Assembly (NCBI GenBank): GCA_905479065.1
Contig: CAJQLB010000002.1
Span: forward strand, 1 to 64,000
Origin: an uncultured Flavobacteriaceae bacterium
Lineage (GTDB): Bacteria; Bacteroidota; Bacteroidia; Flavobacteriales; Flavobacteriaceae
Direction of reading: 5' to 3'
Length of the DNA stretch: 64,000 nt
The translations under genes were made by a program, and so were the position numbers. The notes beneath the pieces were generated by a model. The model saw only the letters and a list, made by a program, of their open reading frames with translations. It made no database searches and had not been told where the DNA came from. Positions 36,196-44,862 of this stretch are shown one piece after another. Position 1 is the stretch's first letter. Every line of letters starts with the position of its first letter.

Positions 36196-37119
36196 ATGAA
36201 AATTAAAGTTGCAGTTGTCCAAGATAGTCCTGTTTTTTTTGATAAAGAAGCTACCTTTAAAAAAATTGAAACCATATGTATTAACAATGCTTCAAAAGGT
36301 TGTCAGTTAATTGTGTTTCCCGAGTCATTTATTCCTGGCTATCCACGAGGACTCTCTTTTGGTACGACTATCGGTGAACGAACAGAGACTGGGAGACAAC
36401 AATTTGCTGATTACTACAATCATAGTTTTGATTTAAAAAGTAATGATTTGGTAAGATTAGAAATACTTTGTAGAGAGCAAAATATTTTTCTTGTTATTGG
36501 AGTTACTGAAAAACAAGAAGTAAGCGGCAGTTTGTTTTGTTCTATGCTTTTTATTTCACCATCAAACGGTTTATTAGGAGTACATCGTAAATTAAAACCT
36601 ACAGGCTCTGAAAGAATTATATGGTCAGAGGGTGATGCAAAAGATTTAGTTACTTTTAACACTAAAATTGGCAAACTTGGAGGACTTATTTGTTGGGAAA
36701 ATTACATGCCATTGGCACGTATGAGTATGTATCTTAAAGGGGTTGAAATTTATATTGCCCCAACAGCTGATTCTCGAAAACAGTGGACCGCAACTATGCA
36801 ACAAATAGCCATGGAAGGGCGATGTTTTGTTCTTGGTTGTAACCAATATATGACAACAGCATTATATCCTGATAAATATAGAAAAGAAGTTTCGCATCTC
36901 GATGAAAACTTTTGTCCCGGGGGTAGTGTTATAGTTTCTCCACAAGGTACTATTCTTGAAGGACCTCTTTTCAATAAATCTGGAGTTCTGGTCACCGAAT
37001 TAGACATGGAAGATATTAAGAAAAACAAACTAGATTTTGATGTTATAGGTCATTACAGCCGAGATGATATTTTTAAATTTGAAGTAATTAATCAACCTGA
37101 AATTAAAAATAACAACTAA
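36196..37119 (+). CDS. Nitrilase-type carbon-nitrogen hydrolase
   Basis: A 307-residue cytoplasmic enzyme of the nitrilase superfamily. The catalytic triad is complete: Glu43 (LIVFPESFIPGYPRG), Lys132 (GVHRKLKPTGSER) and Cys166 (GGLICWENYMPLARM). The CWEN motif and HRKLKPT are those of the true nitrilase branch (EC 3.5.5), which hydrolyse nitriles to acids, not of amidases or N-carbamoyl hydrolases. Substrate unknown; aliphatic or aryl-acetonitriles are typical. Flanked by a DUF1684 gene and YhhN genes, which give no clue. Confidence 0.9.
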   Translation: MKIKVAVVQDSPVFFDKEATFKKIETICINNASKGCQLIVFPESFIPGYPRGLSFGTTIGERTETGRQQFADYYNHSFDLKSNDLVRLEILCREQNIFLVIGVTEKQEVSGSLFCSMLFISPSNGLLGVHRKLKPTGSERIIWSEGDAKDLVTFNTKIGKLGGLICWENYMPLARMSMYLKGVEIYIAPTADSRKQWTATMQQIAMEGRCFVLGCNQYMTTALYPDKYRKEVSHLDENFCPGGSVIVSPQGTILEGPLFNKSGVLVTELDMEDIKKNKLDFDVIGHYSRDDIFKFEVINQPEIKNNN

Positions 37120-37189
37120 AAGACACATATAGTTAATAGTCTCACTTGCAGAATTTTAATGTTTTATTTATTTTTGAAAAAAATATGAT

Positions 37190-37882
37190 TTGATCTTTGA
37201 TAAAATAAATAAATCTTTTGGTGCCTTATTCCTACTGATTCTTTTGATTGAGGTAATTTCAAGTAAAAGTGAAGATTTCAGTAGACTTCATACAGTAGCT
37301 ATGCCTCTGCTATTGGCGTATCTTTTTATATTTTTTTACTTGCGTCGACAAGGAACATCTATAATATCTAAAATACTTTTATTTTCTGCCCTAGGGTGTG
37401 CATTTACGGGAGATATATTCTTGTCTAAAGAGTTGAGTATTTTTGACAGCGAAAATAGTCTTGGTTATATATGTCATGCATTGGCACATGCCTTGTTAGT
37501 GATATTGTTTTACAATGGCAGAAATAAAAAAAACAAGGGATATCAATTTCTCTTACCACTATTGATAATTGCTGGTCTTTTTATGTTTTTCAATTATAAA
37601 TATCAATATGAAGAAACTTTAAACCTTTTTTCTTTTGTGCAATTGGTTTTAATATTAACAATGATTTATTTTTCTTTTTTAAGAAAAAACAATGTCACAA
37701 AAGAGAGCTACACATTTATTTTAATAGGTTCAGTGTTATTATTCATCTCTTATATATTTGTAAATTTCGAACCATCACTTCAATTTGAAGTTCACGATTT
37801 TATCATGATACCATATGCAACAGCATTTTTATGTTTCGTTATCGGCATTATTAAAGAAAAGCAGACCTCTTTTAATTTTTAA
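37190..37882 (+). CDS. YhhN-family membrane protein (lysoplasmalogenase-like), TTG start
   Basis: A 230-residue integral membrane protein with about eight helices. The YhhN/TMEM86 features are visible: HTVAMPLLLAYLFIFF, SALGCAFTGDIFL, GYICHALAHALLVILFY and a late FILIGSVLLFISYIFVNFE. TMEM86 and some bacterial relatives cleave the vinyl-ether bond of lysoplasmalogens; others are uncharacterized. No ATG or GTG opens this frame; a TTG at 37190 is the only start after an in-frame stop 15 bases upstream. The nearby ATG at 37185 is out of frame. A related gene follows 94 bases downstream. Confidence 0.82.
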   Translation: MIFDKINKSFGALFLLILLIEVISSKSEDFSRLHTVAMPLLLAYLFIFFYLRRQGTSIISKILLFSALGCAFTGDIFLSKELSIFDSENSLGYICHALAHALLVILFYNGRNKKNKGYQFLLPLLIIAGLFMFFNYKYQYEETLNLFSFVQLVLILTMIYFSFLRKNNVTKESYTFILIGSVLLFISYIFVNFEPSLQFEVHDFIMIPYATAFLCFVIGIIKEKQTSFNF

Positions 37883-37976
37883 AGATATTGTCATTTATCA
37901 CCGTAAATAGGTCTATTGCAATTTAAAATAATATTGCTTTTTTTTAAAAAAAAAATTAATTTGCATAAAAAAAAAT

Positions 37977-38708
37977 TTGACAAGTTTTACCGGGAAAAAA
38001 AAATTGAACTTTAGTGAATTTGATAAATCATTTTCAATTCTCTATTTTGTGATTTTAATCATTGAATTATTTGCCCATCCGATACAAGGCTTAAGTAATT
38101 TACACTTTGTTGCAAAACCACTCTTAATTATTTCTTTACTCTATTATCTTTATATCAAGCGTTTTGAGATAAAAATGAATTCCCGCCGTCTTTTGTTTTG
38201 GGCACTATTCATTTCCTTAATTGGTGACACCCTAATTTTATTCGAAACCCTTGATAATAATAATATGCTTTTTATTTTTGGCGTGTTAGCTTTTATGGTA
38301 GTTCTAATCCTTTATTCCTTTATTTTTCTTCAAAAAAGAAATAATAATTTACGATCATTTAAATTTTTATTTACCTTAATGATGTATACCATAATATTAT
38401 TTTCCGTTTTGTGGAGATCACTTGACCATATGCTAATACCCGTAATGTTATATGCTCTAGTTATATTGATGATGAATTATATTGCCTCTTTAAGATCTTT
38501 TAATGTGCCAAAACTGAGTTTTAATTTTGTGCTTATTGGTACATTGTTAATGTTAATTTCAAATACTTTAGTTGTCATAAACAAATTCTATTTTCCACTA
38601 TCTTGGAGTCATGTATTAATTATGTCGAACTATGGACTGGCCCAATATTTCATTGTTTTTGGTGTTTTAAAACAAAACAGTACTCTCCATAACAAATTTA
38701 ATATTTAG
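37977..38708 (+). CDS. Second YhhN-family membrane protein, non-ATG start
   Basis: A 243-residue paralog of the preceding gene, again with about eight membrane helices: NLHFVAKPLLIISLLYYL, LFWALFISLIGDTLILFE, a late FNFVLIGTLLMLISNTLVVI. It keeps the family's Asp in the third helix region (GDT) but lacks the GY.CHALAH segment of its neighbour (FIFGVLAFMVVLILYSF instead). The start is TTG at 37977, or another TTG at 38004 just after an A9 run at 37995-38003. Either the gene uses TTG or the A run hides an indel. Confidence 0.75.
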   Translation: MTSFTGKKKLNFSEFDKSFSILYFVILIIELFAHPIQGLSNLHFVAKPLLIISLLYYLYIKRFEIKMNSRRLLFWALFISLIGDTLILFETLDNNNMLFIFGVLAFMVVLILYSFIFLQKRNNNLRSFKFLFTLMMYTIILFSVLWRSLDHMLIPVMLYALVILMMNYIASLRSFNVPKLSFNFVLIGTLLMLISNTLVVINKFYFPLSWSHVLIMSNYGLAQYFIVFGVLKQNSTLHNKFNI

Positions 38709-38709
38709 T

Positions 38710-38780
38710 AATTTTATCATTTATTGTTACATGTTTACTAAGCGTCACTATGTGCTCTGTGCTCTACAAATGATAAAATT
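38710..38780. repeat. Perfect 13-bp inverted repeat with 45-base spacer
   Basis: AATTTTATCATTT (38710-38722) and AAATGATAAAATT (38768-38780). It begins at the end of the second YhhN gene and lies before the amidohydrolase gene. The spacer holds GTGCTCTGTGCTCT, a short direct repeat. It could form a long hairpin in the mRNA. Confidence 0.5.
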
Positions 38781-38860
38781 CACAAAAGAACTCATTTTAA
38801 AGAATGAATAAAATAAAAAAAAGACACTTATATTTGACTGTGTATTTAATTAAAATAACA

Positions 38861-40279
38861 ATGATAACACGGCTATCAACTTTCGTAATAGTACTTTTAA
38901 GTTTACCAATTTATGCTCAAAATAATAATCCTCTTGCTGACTTAGATATAAAGACCTCTTTTTACCAAGCCATAGCAAATGACATTTGGAATTATGCAGA
39001 AATGGGATATCAAGAACATAAAAGTAGTGAAAGATTAAAACGTGTACTTTACGATGAAAATTTCACAATAAGTTCGGGGGTCGCCGGTATGCCAACAGCA
39101 TTCATTGCAGAGTATAACAATGGAGGACCTGTCATTGCCTTTTTGGGTGAGTATGATGCCTTGCCAGGTTTATCCCAACTCGCCGTTTCAATAAAGAAAT
39201 CTGCAGGTAAACCTGCGGGACACGCATGTGGTCATCATCTTTTTGGAACAGCCTCTGCAGCAGCTGCAATAAGTGTAAAAAACTGGTTAATTGACAACAA
39301 CATTAATGGAACAGTAAGGTTCTATGGATGTCCCGCAGAGGAGGGAGGATCAGGTAAAGTATACCTAACTAGAGCGGGATTATTTGATGATGTGGACATC
39401 GCTCTTCATTGGCATCCATCATCAATAAATGCTGCAAATCCCGGTGCTGCTTTAGCGAATAAATCAGCTAAATTTAGGTTTAAAGGAGTTTCTGCTCATG
39501 CAGCTGGATCACCAGAAAAAGGACGATCTGCCCTTGATGCTGTTGAAAGCATGAATTACATGGTGAATATGATGAGAGAACATATTCCGCAGGATGCTCG
39601 TATTCATTACGTTATTACCGATGGGGGGAAAGCACCAAATGTTGTTCCAGATTTTGCAGAGGTTTATTATTATGCAAGGCATCAAAATAGAACTACTGTC
39701 GTTGATATTTTTGAGCGAATAAAAAAAGCTGCAGAAGGTGCAGCTCTCGGTACAGATACGAGCATGAGTTTTGAAATGATAGGTGGAACTCATGAGTTAC
39801 TACCAAATATAACATTACAAAAAATTATGTATAATAATCTTATTAAGATTGGTGGCTATCAATATGACGATGATGAACTCAATTTTGCCTCTAATATTTC
39901 TATAAGCTTGGGTAATATCTCTTTAGATACAACTTTCTCAGAAGGTATTGCTCCGTACACTGACAATGCAAAAGCTTATGGCTCCACCGATGTTGGAGAC
40001 GTAAGTTTTATAGTTCCAACTGTTGGCATGAGTGCTGCAACTTGGGTTCCTGGCACACCTGCGCACAGTTGGCAGGCCGTTGCTGCAGGAGGCACATCAA
40101 TCGGTACGAAAGGAATGATGATTGCTGCAAAAACTCTTACTGCAACAGCAATTGACTTGTTTTCAAATAACAAACTAATTTCTGAAGCAACACGAGAATT
40201 TATATTGAAACGTGGAAAAGATTTTCAATACAAACCGTTGTTAGGTAATAGAAAACCTGCATTAAACTACAGAAATTAA
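38861..40279 (+). CDS. Exported M20-family amidohydrolase (AbgB-like)
   Basis: A 472-residue zinc peptidase-fold hydrolase with a signal peptide (MITRLSTFVIVLLSLPIYAQ). The M20 motifs are present: AFLGEYDALPGL, GHACGHHLFGTASA, FYGCPAEEGGSGK and the lid-domain KGVSAHAAGSPEKGRSALDA. Its length and the C-terminal STDVGDVSFIVPTVGMSAAT are those of AbgB, the subunit of p-aminobenzoyl-glutamate hydrolase. No AbgA partner is nearby, so the substrate may differ. I chose the ATG at 38861 since it gives a clean signal peptide; an ATG 57 bases upstream adds a basic segment. Confidence 0.88.
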   Translation: MITRLSTFVIVLLSLPIYAQNNNPLADLDIKTSFYQAIANDIWNYAEMGYQEHKSSERLKRVLYDENFTISSGVAGMPTAFIAEYNNGGPVIAFLGEYDALPGLSQLAVSIKKSAGKPAGHACGHHLFGTASAAAAISVKNWLIDNNINGTVRFYGCPAEEGGSGKVYLTRAGLFDDVDIALHWHPSSINAANPGAALANKSAKFRFKGVSAHAAGSPEKGRSALDAVESMNYMVNMMREHIPQDARIHYVITDGGKAPNVVPDFAEVYYYARHQNRTTVVDIFERIKKAAEGAALGTDTSMSFEMIGGTHELLPNITLQKIMYNNLIKIGGYQYDDDELNFASNISISLGNISLDTTFSEGIAPYTDNAKAYGSTDVGDVSFIVPTVGMSAATWVPGTPAHSWQAVAAGGTSIGTKGMMIAAKTLTATAIDLFSNNKLISEATREFILKRGKDFQYKPLLGNRKPALNYRN

Positions 40280-40353
40280 AATATTAACCTACGAGTGTAA
40301 CATTTTAGCTATTGTAACTACTCATATATTGGGTAATTAACTAACTAACAGAA

Positions 40354-40848
40354 TTGACAAAAGATAAAGAACAGCATTTTGTAGCATTACTTGAGAAGCA
40401 TCAAAATATAATACACAAAGTTTGTAGACTGTACACATATAATTATAATGCCCACAATGATTTGTTTCAAGAAATCACGATTCAATTATGGCGAGCTTAT
40501 CCAAAATTTCGTGGGGATTCAAAGTTTAGTACTTGGATGTATCGCGTTGGACTAAACACCGCTATATCGCTCTACAGGAAATCAAAACGACGTATCAAAA
40601 CACAAGATTTTAGTGATATTCAATTTAAAATTTCAGCAGAGGAATATGATGATACAGAGGAACAACAGTTAAAATTACTATACAATGCAGTGAGACAGCT
40701 AAATGATATTGAAAAAGCGTTGGTGTTTTTGTATTTAGAAAATAAAAATTATCGAGAAATAAGTGAAACGATGGGAATAAGTGAAGTTAATGCGAGAGTT
40801 AAAATGAATCGTATTAAAACTAAGCTCAGAACCATCTTAAATCCGTAA
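40354..40848 (+). CDS. ECF-type RNA polymerase sigma factor, TTG start
   Basis: A 164-residue sigma-70 family factor. Region 2 runs HQNIIHKVCRLYTYNYNAHN to LFQEITIQLWRAYPKFRGDS and TWMYRVGLNTAISLYRKSKR; region 4 is EKALVFLYLENKNYREISET with the helix-turn-helix MGISEVNARVKMNRIKTKLR. The start is TTG at 40354, which places the usual short N-terminus (TKDKEQHFVALLEKHQ) correctly. The next gene begins four bases after its stop and probably encodes a membrane partner. Confidence 0.92.
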   Translation: MTKDKEQHFVALLEKHQNIIHKVCRLYTYNYNAHNDLFQEITIQLWRAYPKFRGDSKFSTWMYRVGLNTAISLYRKSKRRIKTQDFSDIQFKISAEEYDDTEEQQLKLLYNAVRQLNDIEKALVFLYLENKNYREISETMGISEVNARVKMNRIKTKLRTILNP

Positions 40849-40852
40849 TATT

Positions 40853-41494
40853 ATGGATGAATTAGAAATATTAAAAAAAGATTGGCAAAAAGATGATGCA
40901 AATTATCCAAAACTCACTTTTGAAGAGATTTATAAGATGTTATTAAAAAAATCATCATCAATAGTTAAATGGATTTTCATCATAAGTATTTTAGAGTTTA
41001 TTTTTTGGGCGTTAATTTCTTACGTGTTAAAAGACGCTGACTACAATAAAAAATTTCAAGAATATCAAGCAGAGAATATCATGTTTTCAATCATGGTTTT
41101 TGGCTATCTAATTATCATCTACTTTTTGGTCAGATTTTTCATGAATTATAGAACCATATCTGTTACGGATAATGCGAAAATTTTGATGGAAAATATTTTA
41201 AAAACTAGACGTACTGTTAAGCAATATGTTGCTGTTAATCTTGGATTTATTATAATATCTGCCTTTGTTGTCCTAGGCATTCAATTTAATCGAGATCAAC
41301 AAATGGTTTCTATCATTGATAACGCTGCTGCCAATGGCGAATTATTGAAATTTTATTCAATTACAATTATCGTTACACTAGTGGTTCTGGGCTTAACTGT
41401 CGGTGTTTTATTACTTTTTTACTATCTCATCTATGGCATACTATTAAAACGCCTCAACAATAACTATAAAGAATTGAAAAAGTTAGAGGTCTAA
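40853..41494 (+). CDS. Membrane protein paired with the ECF sigma factor
   Basis: A 213-residue protein. A soluble N-terminus (MDELEILKKDWQKDDANYPK, then LTFEEIYKMLLKKSSSIVKW) leads to four membrane helices (WIFIISILEFIFWALIS; MFSIMVFGYLIIIYFLV; LGFIIISAFVVLGIQF; IVTLVVLGLTVGVLLLFYYL). Its place four bases after the sigma gene suggests it is the anti-sigma factor or a membrane signal partner. I see no zinc anti-sigma motif (HxxxCxxC). In Flavobacteriia this kind of protein often follows ECF genes. Role is inference from position. Confidence 0.75.
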   Translation: MDELEILKKDWQKDDANYPKLTFEEIYKMLLKKSSSIVKWIFIISILEFIFWALISYVLKDADYNKKFQEYQAENIMFSIMVFGYLIIIYFLVRFFMNYRTISVTDNAKILMENILKTRRTVKQYVAVNLGFIIISAFVVLGIQFNRDQQMVSIIDNAAANGELLKFYSITIIVTLVVLGLTVGVLLLFYYLIYGILLKRLNNNYKELKKLEV

Positions 41495-41523
41495 ACGTCT
41501 CAAATTAAAACGCGTGTAATAAG

Positions 41524-42321
41524 TTAGTATTGACGTTGTTTGTTGAGTTCTTCTTTGGCGAGTAACTCTTTTTGTGGTATTACCTTTAGAAATGACGGAT
41601 GTTGCTCAATTGCATATTCAATTTGTTCAACTATGTCGGGAATTGTTCCGTTTTGATAATCAATTTTTAATGGTTTTTTAATTTCCATTGATTGAAGAAT
41701 ATTTTTCTTTTTTATTCGCAATCCCTTTTTATCATATGCACGTCTAAAACCATCAATTACAATGGGAACAACAATGGGTTGGTAACGTTTAATAATGTGT
41801 GCTGTACCTTTTCTAATTGGTTTAAAAGGAGTTGTGGTTCCTTGTGGAAATGTAATCACCCAACCATCCTCCAATGCTTTGCCTATATTTGATATATCAC
41901 TCATTTTAACTTGCCTATTGATATTTTTTCCTTCACTTCGCCAAGTTCTTTCAATACTAACTGATCCTACATAGGCAAGTATTTTTGGTAGCAGTCCAGA
42001 TTTCATAGTTTCTTTAGCAGCCACGTAGTACAAATTTAATTTAGGATGCCATAAATATCCAACATTTTTAATCGAATCTACACGCCCACTCAAGCTAGCA
42101 TTGAAAACATGAAACATGGCTACGACGTCAGCAAAATAAGTTTGATGATTTGAAATAAACAAAACATTGGTGTTCGGTAAGTCTTTTAAAATTTCAGAAC
42201 CTTCGATATGTAATTCATTGAAACCTCTGAAACGTCGATGAGTAATGACACCAAGAATTCTAATTAGCCACTTTTTTAAAAACAATTTGTGACCGAAAGG
42301 ATTTTGCTTAAATAATCCCAT
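41524..42321 (-). CDS. PlsC-like acyltransferase with HX5D and FPQGT motifs
   Basis: A 265-residue membrane-associated acyltransferase. The fold is that of 1-acyl-glycerol-3-phosphate acyltransferases, but the usual NHxxxxD (HX4D) reads NHQTYFAD, His59 to Asp65 with five residues between, and the FPEGT motif reads FPQGT at 158-162. GSVSIERTW and VVPIVIDGFRRAYDKKGL match later motifs. The acyl acceptor is uncertain: lysophosphatidate, ornithine lipid or another amino-lipid are possible. ATG at 42321 chosen over a TTG five codons upstream. Confidence 0.85.
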   Translation of the reverse strand: MGLFKQNPFGHKLFLKKWLIRILGVITHRRFRGFNELHIEGSEILKDLPNTNVLFISNHQTYFADVVAMFHVFNASLSGRVDSIKNVGYLWHPKLNLYYVAAKETMKSGLLPKILAYVGSVSIERTWRSEGKNINRQVKMSDISNIGKALEDGWVITFPQGTTTPFKPIRKGTAHIIKRYQPIVVPIVIDGFRRAYDKKGLRIKKKNILQSMEIKKPLKIDYQNGTIPDIVEQIEYAIEQHPSFLKVIPQKELLAKEELNKQRQY

Positions 42322-42436
42322 AAATTTATATCTCAATCTAAAAATTACGAATCACAAACCTACATATTTTTCCATTGATAAGTATCAATAATTAATAAAA
42401 TAACAAAACTAAAATAGGTTTTTCATGAAAGCTAAA

Positions 42437-43078
42437 TTACAAAATTTGTCGGGTAAGATCTTTAATTTCACTAAGCATCATTGCAGTTGCTCCCCAAACA
42501 ATATGCCCATTTAACATATACGCCGGTACATCAACTAAATTACCATTAGAGGACATAACCGATTCTTGTATGACAAAGCGATCATCCAATAACTCAGATA
42601 TCGCAACCTCTAAAATCGCCTCTACTTCTGAATCTTGCTTTTTAAATACTGGTGTTGATTTAGTTATTGCAAAAAAAGGCTGAACATAAAAATTACTTGG
42701 AGGAATATAAATATCAGTCATTCGTTGTATCACCTCAATTAAGTTCATTGATATGCCAATTTCTTCAAATGTCTCTCTAATCGCTGTTTGTCTCAGAGTT
42801 TTATCTTTGTCCTCATATCTACCACCGGGAAAACCTATTTGAGCAGAATGCACACCACGATAAGTCTTTCTTAAAATTAGTGCTAATTTAGTGCGTTGCT
42901 GGTTATCTGGATAAAATAAGGCAAGAACTCCTGCCCTTTTAGCCTTGAGTTTAGCACCGTTATAAACCTTGATTAATTCGCTTCTAAAGGGAGGTGACAT
43001 TTTAAACTGAGAAGCTTCGCCTGGCAACGGTATATTCTTTATTTTTGCTATTGCGATTAAAAAATTATTAAAATTCAT
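42437..43078 (-). CDS. Nudix hydrolase, CoA pyrophosphatase type
   Basis: A 213-residue Nudix enzyme. The Nudix box reads GGRYEDKDKTLRQTAIRETF followed by EEIGI, with all metal-binding Glu residues. Upstream the LALILRKTYRGVHSAQIGFP segment matches the CoA-pyrophosphatase (NUDT7/YeaB) group that splits CoA to 4'-phosphopantetheine and adenosine bisphosphate. Its ATG is only two bases from the start of the divergent cyclophilin gene, so its promoter must lie inside that gene. Confidence 0.92.
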   Translation of the reverse strand: MNFNNFLIAIAKIKNIPLPGEASQFKMSPPFRSELIKVYNGAKLKAKRAGVLALFYPDNQQRTKLALILRKTYRGVHSAQIGFPGGRYEDKDKTLRQTAIRETFEEIGISMNLIEVIQRMTDIYIPPSNFYVQPFFAITKSTPVFKKQDSEVEAILEVAISELLDDRFVIQESVMSSNGNLVDVPAYMLNGHIVWGATAMMLSEIKDLTRQIL

Positions 43079-43080
43079 CT

Positions 43081-43788
43081 ATGAGATTTATTTTACTATT
43101 AGTTACATTTTTAAGTTTATGTCAATGTGAAGATACACAAAAGACATCACAAAAAATTGACAAAAAACAGACATCCAAACAAACGAAAACTGAATCTTTA
43201 GAAGCAAATAACTCATCAAAAATAGAAGAGAAATTTTCAAAATTGAATGACAAAAACGCTATGGATTTTTTTTTAGAATATGAAAAAAACAACAAAGAAA
43301 ATACAGTTCGCATTGTTACGGATTTTGGTAATATAGATATTTTGTTATTTAGTAAAACAAAATTTCACAGAGCCAATTTTATTTTTTTAACAAAACAAAA
43401 ATACTTTAATAACACACAATTTTACCGAGTCATAAAAAACTTCATTATTCAAGGCGGCAACAGTGATGATAAGGCAACTGCAATTAAACGACGTAACATT
43501 GGGAAATACCTGCTTCCAACCGACACAAAAAGAGGTTACACACATGATCGAGGAGTTATAAGTATGCCAAGTAGTGATATTGATAATCCACATAAATTAG
43601 CTTCTCCTTATGAATTTTTCATTGTGCAACAAAAAGGTGGAGCAAAATTTCTAGACGGAGATTATACAATTTTCGGTAAGATTATAAAAGGAATGAGTGT
43701 TGTTGACAAAATAGCCTCTGTTGCAACTGATGATGGAGATTGGCCACATAAAAACGTCATGATAAGAAGAGTTGAAATTCTTAAATAA
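43081..43788 (+). CDS. Cyclophilin-type peptidyl-prolyl isomerase lipoprotein
   Basis: A 235-residue predicted lipoprotein (MRFILLLVTFLSLCQCEDTQ; acylation at Cys14 or Cys16). A Lys/Thr/Ser-rich linker leads to a cyclophilin domain from about residue 75: TVRIVTDFGNIDILLF, HRANFIFLTKQKYFNNTQFY, RVIKNFIIQGGN, the GVISMPSSD segment and FFIVQQKGG, ending DKIASVATDDGDWPHKNVMI. It probably assists folding in the envelope. Its start codon is two bases from that of the divergent Nudix gene. Confidence 0.92.
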   Translation: MRFILLLVTFLSLCQCEDTQKTSQKIDKKQTSKQTKTESLEANNSSKIEEKFSKLNDKNAMDFFLEYEKNNKENTVRIVTDFGNIDILLFSKTKFHRANFIFLTKQKYFNNTQFYRVIKNFIIQGGNSDDKATAIKRRNIGKYLLPTDTKRGYTHDRGVISMPSSDIDNPHKLASPYEFFIVQQKGGAKFLDGDYTIFGKIIKGMSVVDKIASVATDDGDWPHKNVMIRRVEILK

Positions 43789-43895
43789 ACATTTGATAAA
43801 ACTACAATTGCTACAACTTTAATCTATTAAAAAGTAGATTCACTATAAGTTTAATCGATAGTTTTTGTACCTTTCATTTAAATTAACTTCAAGTA

Positions 43896-44837
43896 ATGAC
43901 CATAACACAATTATATTACGTTTTAGCGGTTGCCGAGCACCAAAATTTCACAAAAGCAGCAGAAAAATGTTACGTGACACAACCCACGTTGAGTATGCAA
44001 ATTCAAAAATTAGAGGATCAGCTTGATATTCAAATTTTTGACAGAAGTAAAAAACCCATAGAGCTAACAGCAGTAGGTGTAAAAATTGTTGAACAAGCAA
44101 AAAACATTGTAAATGAGGCTGATAGAATTAAAGACATCGTTGACCAACAAAAAGGGTTCATCGGAGGTGAATTTAAATTAGGAATAATTCCTACCATCAT
44201 GCCAACACTGCTTCCAATGTTTTTAAAAACTTTTATAAAACGTTACCCGAAAGTCACTTTAAAAATAAAAGAACTTACTACAGAAGCAATAATTAATCGT
44301 ATTAATGACGGCCATTTGGATGCCGCCATTTTAACGACTCCTTTAGAAAATGATAGTATCAAAGAACGTGTTTTGTTTTATGAACCTTTTGTAAGTTATA
44401 TTCCAGAGGGTCATCGACTCGAAAAAAAGAAAAATATCGAAGTTGATGATTTAGAAATTGATGATATGCTATTACTTGAAGATGGTCATTGTTTTAGAGA
44501 TGGAGTCATTAACCTGTGTAAGTCTCTCAAACAGCAAGACGAAGAAGCATTTCAATTACAGAGTGGAAGCATTGAAATGTTGGTTAAACTCTCAAATGAA
44601 GGATTAGGAATGACCCTACTACCATACCTTCATACTTTGGATTTAAAAGATTATGAAAAATCGAATTTACATCACTTTAATGAACCAACACCAGCACGAG
44701 AAGTTAGTCTCATCTACAATAAAAGTGAATTAAAAATTCAAATTATAGAGGCATTGCATACCACAATTTCAGGTGTAATTAGGGGGGCTATTGCTTTTCA
44801 AAATGTCGATATCATCAGTCCTATTGTTAAAAAGTAA
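43896..44837 (+). CDS. oxyR: Hydrogen peroxide-inducible genes activator OxyR
   Basis: A 313-residue LysR-family regulator. The N-terminal helix-turn-helix is MTITQLYYVLAVAEHQNFTK and AAEKCYVTQPTLSMQIQKLE. The effector domain holds LLLEDGHCFRDGVINLC with Cys199 and Cys208 at the same numbers as the redox-active pair of E. coli OxyR, so peroxide sensing by disulfide formation is expected. Target genes such as dps or catalase are not in the window. A conserved small gene lies convergent 25 bases downstream. Confidence 0.93.
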   Translation: MTITQLYYVLAVAEHQNFTKAAEKCYVTQPTLSMQIQKLEDQLDIQIFDRSKKPIELTAVGVKIVEQAKNIVNEADRIKDIVDQQKGFIGGEFKLGIIPTIMPTLLPMFLKTFIKRYPKVTLKIKELTTEAIINRINDGHLDAAILTTPLENDSIKERVLFYEPFVSYIPEGHRLEKKKNIEVDDLEIDDMLLLEDGHCFRDGVINLCKSLKQQDEEAFQLQSGSIEMLVKLSNEGLGMTLLPYLHTLDLKDYEKSNLHHFNEPTPAREVSLIYNKSELKIQIIEALHTTISGVIRGAIAFQNVDIISPIVKK

Positions 44838-44862
44838 ACCAATTGAGATGATATCTTTACAG

